Shown: positions 1 through 6,084 of the stretch, one piece after another
How the letters are laid out: each line of letters starts with the position of its first letter
Numbering within the stretch: position 1 is the first letter of the stretch
Assembly: GCA_003167475.1 (NCBI GenBank)
Contig: PMTB01000048.1
Location: 12,206 to 18,818, forward strand
Direction: 5' to 3'
Source: a candidate division FCPU426 bacterium
GTDB taxonomy: Bacteria > Oederibacteriota > PGYV01 > Palsa-1178
DNA: 6,613 bases
Position numbers and translations under genes: made by a program
The notes under the pieces: generated by a model
The model's database searches: none
What the model was told of the DNA's origin: nothing
What the model saw: the letters and a program-made list of their open reading frames with translations, nothing else

Positions 1-1371
1 GCCCTTGAAAAAACCCTGTTTGACATGAATCCCGACAAAGTCATCACGGAAATGAAAGCCTCGGGCGTAAGGGGAAGGGGCGGGGCGGGTTTTCCCACGG
101 GATTGAAGTGGGAACTGACCAAGAAGGAGCCTGGACCGCAGAAGTACGTCATATGCAACGCGGATGAGGGTGATCCCGGCGCGTACATGGACAGGAGCGT
201 TCTTGAAGGCGACCCTCATTCAGTGCTGGAAGGTATGATGATCGGCGGCTACACCATCGGCGCGAACCAGGGTTACATATATATAAGGGCCGAATATCCG
301 CTGGCTATTGACAGGCTGGAAAAAGCAATAGCGGCCGCCAAGGAAAAGGGCCTGCTGGGTCAGAATATACTTGGTTCGGATTTCTCTTTTGATATTGAAC
401 TGCGCTGGGGCGCCGGGGCTTTTGTATGCGGCGAAGAAACCGCGTTGATCGCTTCAATAGAAGGCAAGAGGGGAAATCCGAGGCCGAGGCCGCCTTTTCC
501 GTCAGTGTCGGGACTATGGGGCAAGCCGACCTTTATAAATAATGTTGAAACATGGGCTAATGTTCCGGTAATCATTGAAAAAGGCGGGGCATGGTTCGCT
601 TCCATCGGTACTGAAAAATCAAAAGGAACGAAAGTATTCGCAGTTACCGGAAAAGTAACAAATCCCGGGCTGGTCGAAGTGCCCATGGGAACATCCATAA
701 GGGAAATTGTTTATGACATATGCGGCGGTATTCAGAACAACAAGAAATTCAAGGCTGTACAGACAGGCGGACCTTCGGGCGGCGTTATCCCGGAGAAGTA
801 CCTGGACATGCCTATTGATTATGAATCTTTGCAATCGATAGGCTCGATAATGGGTTCCGGCGGTATGATAGTAATGGACGAGGATGACTGCATGGTCGAC
901 GTCAATAAGTTTTATCTGCAGTTTTCCGTCGACGAATCCTGCGGCAAGTGTTCGCCTTGCAGGATCGGCGGCAACCAGATTCTGCATCTGCTCGAAAAGA
1001 TAACAAAAGGCAACGGCGAGAAGGCTGACATTGAAAAAATGCGTTCCATATCGGTGGCCATGCAGAAGGCCTCGCTTTGCGCCCTCGGGCAGACAACGCC
1101 TAACCCGGTAATTTCGGCGCTTCAGTATTTTGAGGAAGAGTATATGATGCATATCGACGGCAAAAAATGCCTTACCGGCAAGTGCCGCGACCTGGTTGAG
1201 TACACTATAATCACGGATAAGTGCATAGGCTGCGGCCTTTGTGCTGTCAGGTGCCCTGTTAAGTGTATAAGCGGCGAAAAGAGAAAACCGTACATCATAG
1301 ACCAAAAGGCCTGCATCAAATGCGGCGAATGCTACAATGTCTGCAAGTTCAGCGCAGTCAAGAGAGGATAA
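1..1371 (+). CDS. hydB: HydB, NuoF-like flavin/NAD(H) subunit of [FeFe] hydrogenase (5' partial)
   Basis: This subunit of a cytoplasmic multimeric [FeFe] hydrogenase exchanges electrons with NAD(H) through FMN and passes them to HydA. The frame is open from base 1 and the residues before the Met at 25 (ALEKTLFD) already look like family sequence, so that Met is internal and the true start lies upstream; 456 codons are visible. In visible numbering, the FMN/NADH-binding region includes RGRGGAGFPTG (24-34), NADEGDPGAYMDR and GAFVCGEETA. A [4Fe-4S] site follows with Cys314, 317, 320 and 360 (CGKCSPC, then LCALG). The C-terminal extension is a two-cluster ferredoxin domain, Cys408/411/414/418 and Cys438/441/444/448. 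That extension separates HydB-type proteins from plain complex I NuoF. The thioredoxin-like [2Fe-2S] domain usual at the N-terminus is not visible and would be off-window. The TAA stop lies 5 nt before the hydA start, so the two are almost certainly cotranscribed. An NADP-reducing hydrogenase subunit (HndC) is essentially the same family. Confidence 0.95.
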   Translation, partial: ALEKTLFDMNPDKVITEMKASGVRGRGGAGFPTGLKWELTKKEPGPQKYVICNADEGDPGAYMDRSVLEGDPHSVLEGMMIGGYTIGANQGYIYIRAEYPLAIDRLEKAIAAAKEKGLLGQNILGSDFSFDIELRWGAGAFVCGEETALIASIEGKRGNPRPRPPFPSVSGLWGKPTFINNVETWANVPVIIEKGGAWFASIGTEKSKGTKVFAVTGKVTNPGLVEVPMGTSIREIVYDICGGIQNNKKFKAVQTGGPSGGVIPEKYLDMPIDYESLQSIGSIMGSGGMIVMDEDDCMVDVNKFYLQFSVDESCGKCSPCRIGGNQILHLLEKITKGNGEKADIEKMRSISVAMQKASLCALGQTTPNPVISALQYFEEEYMMHIDGKKCLTGKCRDLVEYTIITDKCIGCGLCAVRCPVKCISGEKRKPYIIDQKACIKCGECYNVCKFSAVKRG

Positions 1372-1376
1372 CCATC

Positions 1377-1676
1377 ATGTATATGGAAAAAGTGACGGGA
1401 AAAATGATCGATATTAAGATAAACGGCAAGGACTTTAAAGTGGACCAGGGTATGACCATTCTGGAAGCGGCAAGGCTTGCCCATGTAAAGATCCCCACTC
1501 TGTGCAAGCATGACGATCTTCCCGCAACGGCGTCCTGCGGAATATGCGTTGTGAAGATCAAGAACAACAGGAAGCTTCTCCGCGCCTGCTGCACATATGT
1601 GGAGCCCAATATGGAGATAACAACCCATGACGGCGAGTTGTACCAGGTCAGGAAGAATGTGCTGGACCTGATATAG
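1377..1676 (+). CDS. hydA: HydA N-terminal segment ([2Fe-2S] domain), ended by an in-frame TAG
   Basis: This is the first 99 codons of the catalytic [FeFe] hydrogenase subunit, up to an in-frame amber codon. I chose ATG 1377 because AGAGG at 1363-1367 sits 9 nt upstream; ATG 1383 and ATG 1404 are weaker alternatives, although the family-like sequence (MIDIKINGK) begins at 1404. The segment is a plant-type [2Fe-2S] ferredoxin domain with ligands Cys43, Cys54, Cys57 and Cys71 (CGIC centre) and ends in KNVLDLI. In intact HydA/NuoG-like proteins this point runs straight into a His-ligated cluster motif, and here that motif follows directly after the TAG in the same frame. As a separate product this would be a small ferredoxin-like protein. 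It more likely represents an interrupted or read-through hydA. The gap after hydB is 5 nt. Confidence 0.85.
   Translation: MYMEKVTGKMIDIKINGKDFKVDQGMTILEAARLAHVKIPTLCKHDDLPATASCGICVVKIKNNRKLLRACCTYVEPNMEITTHDGELYQVRKNVLDLI
1674..1676 (+). other. In-frame amber (TAG) codon interrupting hydA
   Basis: The reading frame from 1377 and the frame ending at 3149 are the same frame, with only this TAG between them. The peptide reads VLDLI, stop, SSHPIACLTC, and from memory of the family this position is normally a hydrophobic residue, often Leu, before the H-P...C-x2-C motif. One T-to-A change in a TTG Leu codon would create it. The complete genes here end in TAA (hydB, hydA) or TGA (aspA, hydF), so TAG is not otherwise used as a stop in the window, but four stops are too few to infer recoding. 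Possible explanations are a nonsense mutation, a sequencing or assembly error, suppression, or pyrrolysine insertion. Confidence 0.9.
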
Positions 1677-1778
1677 TCCTCGCATCCTATCGCCTGCCTG
1701 ACTTGCCTGAGGAACGGGGATTGCGAGCTTCAGACGCTCTCCGAGGAATTCGGGATCAGGAGCAGACCGTACAAAGAA

Positions 1779-3149
1779 ATGCTGCAACCCGGCCCAAAAG
1801 ACGCGTCCACAAAAGCCATTGTGCTGGATCCCGTAAAGTGCATACACTGCGGACGCTGCGTCGAAGTTTGCCAGAACATTCAGAAAGTATACGCGCTTGA
1901 ATTTGTAAGCCGCGGGTTTGAGTCCAGGATAGCGCCGGCAGGGGATATATCTTTATCGGACAGCCCCTGCATAAAATGCGGCCAGTGTTCGGCGCATTGC
2001 CCTGTCGGAGCGCTTGTGGAATTCAGCGAGATCCCGAAAGTCTGGGACGCGCTCGGCAAACCCGAAGTTTATCCGATAGTGCAGATAGCCCCGGCGGTCA
2101 GGGTTGCCATCGGAGAGGCCTTCGGACTTCCGGCCGGAACCATAGTTACCAAGAAACTCTACGCCTTATTCCGCAGGCTTGGGTTTAAAGCTGTATTCGA
2201 CACGAACTTCGGCGCGGATCTTACCATAATGGAAGAGGGTTCCGAGCTTATAAACAGGATAAGCACGGGAAAAGGCGCAATGCCCCTCATCACAAGCTGC
2301 TGCCCGGCCTGGGTTGACTTCCTGGAAAAGTATTATCCCGACCTGATCGAGCATTTCTCTTCGGCTAAATCGCCGCATGAGATGGTCGGGGCGCTCGCGA
2401 AGACTTATTACGCGGAAAAAATGAAGATCGATCCGGCCTCCATGTTCGTTGTGTCGGTCATGCCGTGCACGGCAAAGAAGTATGAAGTATCAAGGACAGA
2501 GGATATGAGCTCATCGGGCTACCAGGATGTCGACGTATCCATCACGACCAGGGAGCTGGTCAGGATGATCAAGTCAAGCGGCATACAGTTCCTGGACCTT
2601 GAAGATGAGGAAGCCGATAACATACTCGGGTCATATACCGGGGCGGGCACCATATTCGGCGCCACAGGCGGCGTCATGGAAGCGGCGATCAGGACAGCCT
2701 ACTTCCTGCTTACAGGAAAGAATCTGGAGAAAATTGACGTTGACATAACCAGGGGATTAAAAGGCGTCAAGACAGGCGAAATAGACGTGAACGGGAAAAA
2801 GATACGCATAGCGGTCGCCCATGGCACCGGTAACGTGCGCGCCGTCATGGACGAGCTGCGCGCGGCGAAAAAAGCGGGGAAACCAATGCCTTATGATTTC
2901 ATTGAAGTTATGGCTTGCGAAGGCGGATGCATAGCGGGCGGAGGCCAGCCTTACCAGGTCACGAACGCGATCAGGAGAAAAAGGACGGAAGGCATTTATG
3001 CCGATGACAAGAAGTCCAAGCTCAGGCTATCGCACGAGAACCCGGATGTTGCGCTGCTTTACAAGGACTTCCTTGACAAGCCTCTGTCGCCAAAGGCGCA
3101 TAAACTGCTTCACAATCATTACAAAGCAAGGCCTTTGTACTACAAGTAA
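1779..3149 (+). CDS. hydA: HydA catalytic [FeFe] hydrogenase subunit, C-terminal segment downstream of TAG
   Basis: This part catalyses reversible proton reduction to H2 at the H-cluster. Homology continues in frame from 1677, but the first usable ATG is 1779 and it lacks a well-placed Shine-Dalgarno site (nearest AGGAG ends 16 nt upstream). Counting the TAG as codon 100 of a 590-codon reading from 1377: the stretch before this ATG holds H103-x3-C107-x2-C110-x5-C116, the His-ligated [4Fe-4S] site. Two ferredoxin clusters follow at Cys155/158/161/165 and Cys198/201/204/208. The H-cluster motifs are complete: TSCCPAW (306-312), MPCTAKKYE (362-370) and EVMACEGGCIAGGGQP (510-525, Cys514 and Cys518). 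Cys308 is the expected proton-relay cysteine. A small-subunit-like tail closes the protein (RRKRTEGIY onward). Full-length size and domain order fit a trimeric, bifurcating-type (group A3) HydA paired with the upstream HydB. Restart at 1779 would lose the His-ligated cluster, so full activity probably needs the TAG to be read through or to be an error. Confidence 0.9.
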   Translation: MLQPGPKDASTKAIVLDPVKCIHCGRCVEVCQNIQKVYALEFVSRGFESRIAPAGDISLSDSPCIKCGQCSAHCPVGALVEFSEIPKVWDALGKPEVYPIVQIAPAVRVAIGEAFGLPAGTIVTKKLYALFRRLGFKAVFDTNFGADLTIMEEGSELINRISTGKGAMPLITSCCPAWVDFLEKYYPDLIEHFSSAKSPHEMVGALAKTYYAEKMKIDPASMFVVSVMPCTAKKYEVSRTEDMSSSGYQDVDVSITTRELVRMIKSSGIQFLDLEDEEADNILGSYTGAGTIFGATGGVMEAAIRTAYFLLTGKNLEKIDVDITRGLKGVKTGEIDVNGKKIRIAVAHGTGNVRAVMDELRAAKKAGKPMPYDFIEVMACEGGCIAGGGQPYQVTNAIRRKRTEGIYADDKKSKLRLSHENPDVALLYKDFLDKPLSPKAHKLLHNHYKARPLYYK

Positions 3150-3165
3150 AAAATATTGCATATGC

Positions 3166-3206
3166 ATCCATGGCCGGGCTTTAAGGCCCGGCCATGGATT
3201 TTCCTT
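3166..3206 (+). terminator. Rho-independent terminator after hydA
   Basis: A perfect 14-bp GC-rich stem (3166-3179 with 3186-3199, arm ATCCATGGCCGGGC) closes a 6-nt loop TTTAAG and runs into a T-rich tail, TTTTCCTT, from 3199. It begins 17 nt after the hydA stop and should end the hydB-hydA transcript before the maturation operon. An A-rich stretch (3148-3153) precedes the stem, but no T-tract directly adjoins the stem on the opposite strand, so it looks one-directional. Confidence 0.9.
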
Positions 3207-3230
3207 CCGTATGATCCGGGATTTATTAGT

Positions 3231-3259
3231 TTGAAAATATCATAAAATTCGGTTATAAT
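3231..3259 (+). promoter_or_regulatory. Sigma-70-type promoter for the aspA-hydF-hydE operon
   Basis: TTGAAA (3231-3236) and TATAAT (3254-3259) are separated by 17 bp. This is one mismatch from consensus at -35 and a perfect -10 in an AT-rich context, directly after the hydA terminator. Transcription would be expected to begin near 3265-3268, giving a 5' leader of about 55 nt before the aspA start. The assignment rests on motif match and position only. Confidence 0.75.
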
Positions 3260-3280
3260 TAATAAATTTTCGGTTTTAAT
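3248..3280 (+). repeat. Two 12-bp direct repeats, 21 bp apart, over the -10 and start region
   Basis: TTCGGTTATAAT (3248-3259) and TTCGGTTTTAAT (3269-3280) differ at one base and are offset by 21 bp, two turns of B-DNA. The first copy contains the -10 box and the second lies just past the predicted transcription start. This spacing suits a regulator binding both copies on one DNA face. The repeat could also be chance in AT-rich DNA. Confidence 0.45.
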
Positions 3281-3308
3281 ATAACACAAAGATTGTGATA
3301 TACTAAAA
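3274..3308 (+). promoter_or_regulatory. 35-bp imperfect palindrome in the aspA leader, abutting the Shine-Dalgarno site
   Basis: Arms 3274-3289 and 3293-3308 match at 14 of 16 positions around a 3-nt centre (AGA, 3290-3292). Mismatches are 3279/3303 and 3284/3298. The inner half-sites read CACAA and TTGTG. The right arm ends at the base before GGAG (3309-3312) of the aspA Shine-Dalgarno site. It could be a DNA operator or an mRNA hairpin that limits ribosome access. TTGTGA half-sites recall Rex and CRP/FNR-type operators, but here the half-sites are arranged inside-out relative to those, so no regulator is assigned. Confidence 0.5.
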
Positions 3309-3321
3309 GGAGCGTTACGTC

Positions 3322-4710
3322 ATGCGTCAGGAAAAAGATTTTCTCGGCACAAAAGATATCCCCGACGAATGTTATTACGGCATTAACACCGCCCGTGCCC
3401 TTGAGAACTTTGGTTTTGGAGGGGGAATAGACCGGTATTTTATTAAAGCCTACCTTCTCGTAAAAAAAGCCTGCGCGCAGGCCAACAAAGATATCAAATG
3501 CCTTGACCAAAATAAGGCTGACGCAATCATATCGGCAATAGATGAAATGCTGGAAAAACAATTATACTCGGATATCTCCGTGAATCCGCTTTCAGGCGGG
3601 GCAGGCACTTCGATAAACATGAATATCAATGAAGTAATAGCCAACCGCGCCCTTTCCATGGCCGGTATGAACAAGGGCGAGTATTCATACTTAAGCCCTC
3701 TTGATGACGTCAACATGCATCAGTCCACCAACGACACCTTTCCAACGGCCCTTAAAACAGCCATGCTGTTTTATCTGAATGACCTCGAGGCTGTTTTTAC
3801 CTCATTTCAGGAAAGTCTTCAGGCAAAAGAAAAAGAATATGCCCGCATAGTCAAACTCGGACGCACTGAAATGCAGGACGCGCTGCCGCTGACTGTCGGC
3901 ATGCAGTTCTCGGCCTATGCCGAAGCAATCGGCCGTGACAGGTGGAGGGTTTTTAAGAGCAGGGAAAGGATCAGGACCATTAACCTCGGAGGCACCGCGA
4001 TAGGGACCGGATTCAACGCGCCCAGAGAGTATATATTCAAGGCTTCGGAAAAACTAAAGGAACTAACCGGACTGAACTTATCAAGAGCGGAGAACCTGAT
4101 TGACGCCACACAGAACCTGGACCCGATCGTGGAAGTATCAGGCATAATAAAAGCGGCCGCGGTTAACCTGATGAAGATAGCCGAAGATTTCAGGATTTTG
4201 TCATCCGGCCCGGAAGGCGGGTTTGGCGAATTCATCCTGCCTGAAATGCAGGAAGGATCGACTATTATGCCCGGCAAGGTCAACCCGGTCATTCCGGAAT
4301 TTGTCACGCAGTCATGTTTGCAGATCATGGCAAATGACATGGCGCTGACCATGGCCTCGGCTATGGGAAACCTGGAACTGAACCAGTTTTATCCGCTCGT
4401 GGCGCATATGATTTTGAGTAATTTCAGGCTGATCAAAGCGGCGGCAGAGGCACTGGATCTCAAAGTTGTTAGAGGGATAAAACTTAATGAGCCTAAAATA
4501 ACACATAACCTTAAAAACTCGATGGCAATCATCACCTATTTGAGCCAATTTATCGGCCATGACAAAGCTTCCTATGTGTATGAAAAACATAAAAACAGCG
4601 GAAAAACAGCCAGGGAAATACTGGTTGAAGAGGGAATCCTTACCGCTGAAAAGTATGACGAATTGGTCAAAGCCGACAGGATGATGATGTTGGGGTTTAA
4701 AAGAGGTTGA
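3322..4710 (+). CDS. aspA: Aspartate ammonia-lyase family protein linked to H-cluster maturation genes
   Basis: This is a 462-residue member of the aspartase/fumarase superfamily, close to the usual aspartase length; the expected reaction is L-aspartate to fumarate plus ammonia in the cytoplasm, as a homotetramer. Family motifs are AGTSINMNINEV (94-105), QSTNDTFPTA (134-143), GRTEMQDALP (181-190) and the mobile loop GSTIMPGKVNPVIPE (312-326). Ser313 matches the catalytic Ser and Lys319 the substrate-carboxylate Lys. VIPE after the loop favours aspartase over fumarase. Compared with typical aspartases, the loop has GST rather than GSS, and TEMQD rather than TQLQD. The start is set by AAAGGAG at 3306-3312, 9 nt upstream of the ATG. 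It is the first gene after its own promoter, followed by hydF and hydE. Aspartase genes are recalled beside hyd maturation genes in other anaerobes such as Bacteroides, so a role in supplying ammonia for the H-cluster bridging amine is plausible but unproven. A different lyase substrate cannot be excluded. Confidence 0.88.
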   Translation: MRQEKDFLGTKDIPDECYYGINTARALENFGFGGGIDRYFIKAYLLVKKACAQANKDIKCLDQNKADAIISAIDEMLEKQLYSDISVNPLSGGAGTSINMNINEVIANRALSMAGMNKGEYSYLSPLDDVNMHQSTNDTFPTALKTAMLFYLNDLEAVFTSFQESLQAKEKEYARIVKLGRTEMQDALPLTVGMQFSAYAEAIGRDRWRVFKSRERIRTINLGGTAIGTGFNAPREYIFKASEKLKELTGLNLSRAENLIDATQNLDPIVEVSGIIKAAAVNLMKIAEDFRILSSGPEGGFGEFILPEMQEGSTIMPGKVNPVIPEFVTQSCLQIMANDMALTMASAMGNLELNQFYPLVAHMILSNFRLIKAAAEALDLKVVRGIKLNEPKITHNLKNSMAIITYLSQFIGHDKASYVYEKHKNSGKTAREILVEEGILTAEKYDELVKADRMMMLGFKRG

Positions 4711-4723
4711 AAGACAAGATGGG

Positions 4724-4766
4724 AAGTTTTAAGATTAAGGCCGTTTTGGACCTCATCTTAAAACTT
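4724..4766 (+). repeat. Intergenic hairpin with a perfect 12-bp inverted repeat
   Basis: AAGTTTTAAGAT (4724-4735) and ATCTTAAAACTT (4755-4766) are perfect inverted repeats. The 19-nt interval has its own small inner stem (AGG and CC at 4738-4742 against GG and CCT at 4748-4753). A second near-copy of the right arm, CTAAAAACTT at 4771-4780, could pair with the left arm instead with one mismatch. No T-tract follows, so it is a poor terminator. It fills most of the 102-nt gap between aspA and hydF and may be an RNA-processing or pausing element or a dispersed intergenic repeat. Confidence 0.7.
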
Positions 4767-4812
4767 AGAACTAAAAACTTAAATTTTCATCACTCTATGA
4801 GGTGTTATCACT

Positions 4813-6030
4813 ATGAACGAGACCCCGATAGCTAACAGGCTGGCAATAGGGAGTTTTGGCAGGCGCAATGCCGGCAAATCGTCCTTCATAAACGCGTTGA
4901 CCGGCCAGGACCTGGCAATTGTGGATAAGTCTCCAGGCACAACAACGGACCCGGTCGGAAAAGCCATGGAAGTGGCTGGCCTGGGCCCGGTATATATCTA
5001 TGATACAGCCGGTATAGACGATGAAGGCGAGCTTGGCGTTAAACGCGTATCAAAGAGCAGGGAAATCATCCGGCATATCAACCTGGGCATCATTATTACA
5101 ACATACCAGGGCTACAATTCATTCGATGACGATCTTATAAAAGAACTTAAGAACATGGGCAAAGAAGTGGTGGTTTTTTTCAATAAAATAGACATTGAAG
5201 CAAAGGATGAACAAAAAGAAAATGCATTAAAAGAAAGAGGCATAACTCACTTTTCCTTAAGTTGTACAACAGGAAAAAACATGGATGAAGCGCGACAAAT
5301 AATAGTAAAAACAGGTTCGAAACTTTCTGTAGAGAACAGCACGATAATCGGGGACCTCATAAAAACGGGAGATTTTGTCGTATTGGTTGTTCCTATAGAT
5401 CTTGGAGCCCCAAAAGGCCGGTTAATTCTGCCCCAAGTCCAGGTGCTCAGGGACTGCCTTGACAATGACGCTGTACCCATGATAGTTAAGGATAGGGAAC
5501 TGCAGTTTGCGCTAAACAACTTATCCACAAAACCGGCCTTGGTAATTTGCGATTCCCAGGTTGTTCTAAAGACTGCCGGTGATGTTCCTGCGGATATCAA
5601 GTTATCCACATTCTCCATCCTATTTTCCAGGCTCAAGGGGGATTTGACGGAGTTTGTCAGAGGGGTTAAGGCAATCGACAGCCTTAAGGACGGTGATAAG
5701 GTTTTAATGCTTGAAGCCTGCACGCACCACAGCCAGGCAGATGATATAGGCAGGGTCAAGATACCACGCTGGATAAGACAGTACACAGGCAAGGACATTG
5801 CATTTGAGGTCAATGCCGGGCCAAGCATCAATAAGGATGTAAAAGAGTACAAAATGGCCATAGCCTGCGGCGGATGCATGATCAACAGGCAGGAAATGAT
5901 GGCCAGGATAGTTGATTGCAGGAACCTGGGTATTCCGATCCCCAATTATGGGGTGGCAATATCGTATGTGCAGGGGGTTTTAAAAAGGGTAATCGCGCCG
6001 TTCCCGGAGACTGAAGGACTTCTTGATTGA
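4813..6030 (+). CDS. hydF: HydF, [FeFe] hydrogenase H-cluster maturation GTPase
   Basis: HydF is the GTPase scaffold on which the diiron subcluster is completed and from which it is transferred to apo-HydA. The 405-residue length is normal. The N-terminal GTPase domain has G1 GRRNAGKS (16-23), the switch Thr region PGTTTDP (41-47), G3 DTAG (64-67), G4 NKID (124-127) and a G5-like SCTTGK (150-155). A central dimerisation region follows, then the C-terminal iron-sulfur domain with C303-T-H305 and, after a 45-residue gap, A351-C352-G-G-C355. The family consensus is CxH...HCxxC, so all three cysteines are present but the His before the second pair is Ala. Start choice is supported by GAGGTG at 4799-4804, 8 nt upstream of the ATG. 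It lies 102 nt after aspA, across a hairpin, and 54 nt before hydE, and is probably cotranscribed with both. The CxH/CxxC domain excludes general GTPases such as Era or Der. Confidence 0.95.
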   Translation: MNETPIANRLAIGSFGRRNAGKSSFINALTGQDLAIVDKSPGTTTDPVGKAMEVAGLGPVYIYDTAGIDDEGELGVKRVSKSREIIRHINLGIIITTYQGYNSFDDDLIKELKNMGKEVVVFFNKIDIEAKDEQKENALKERGITHFSLSCTTGKNMDEARQIIVKTGSKLSVENSTIIGDLIKTGDFVVLVVPIDLGAPKGRLILPQVQVLRDCLDNDAVPMIVKDRELQFALNNLSTKPALVICDSQVVLKTAGDVPADIKLSTFSILFSRLKGDLTEFVRGVKAIDSLKDGDKVLMLEACTHHSQADDIGRVKIPRWIRQYTGKDIAFEVNAGPSINKDVKEYKMAIACGGCMINRQEMMARIVDCRNLGIPIPNYGVAISYVQGVLKRVIAPFPETEGLLD

Positions 6031-6084
6031 GGATTTAGGATTACGGATAGATGGAATATAATATATAATCCGGAGAAGACATAT
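6031..6084 (+). promoter_or_regulatory. hydF-hydE spacer with weak dyad near the hydE Shine-Dalgarno site
   Basis: GGATTA (6038-6043) and TAATCC (6066-6071) are a 6-bp inverted repeat with a 22-nt loop, the right arm touching the start of the hydE Shine-Dalgarno sequence (GGAG, 6072-6075). Two TATAAT hexamers occur at 6057-6062 and 6064-6069, but no good -35 hexamer lies 16-18 bp upstream. It is probably an ordinary AT-rich operon spacer. An internal promoter is possible but weakly supported. Confidence 0.25.

Noticed and set aside
619..1305. 228-codon open frame on the minus strand inside hydB
   Set aside because: It is antisense to conserved NuoF-like sequence and has no family motifs of its own.
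1263..1376. Extension of the HydA frame upstream to ATG 1263
   Set aside because: This stretch overlaps the HydB C-terminal ferredoxin domain in another frame, and the ATG at 1377 has a well-placed Shine-Dalgarno site.
3157..3166. 10-bp palindrome TGCATATGCA beside the terminator
   Set aside because: It is short, lies downstream of hydA and far from the promoter, and has no second copy here.
3274..3304. Second promoter using TATACT (3299-3304) as a -10 box
   Set aside because: No matching -35 lies 16-18 bp upstream, and the transcript would start inside or past the Shine-Dalgarno site of aspA.
5247..5945. 232-codon open frame on the minus strand inside hydF
   Set aside because: It lies wholly antisense to a gene with complete HydF motifs, shows no recognisable domain, and is explained by codon bias of the sense strand.
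6041..6069. Internal promoter for hydE using the TATAAT hexamers
   Set aside because: The hexamers upstream at the correct distance (TTTAGG, TTACGG) are poor -35 matches, and tandem TATAAT is easily produced by AT-rich spacer DNA.
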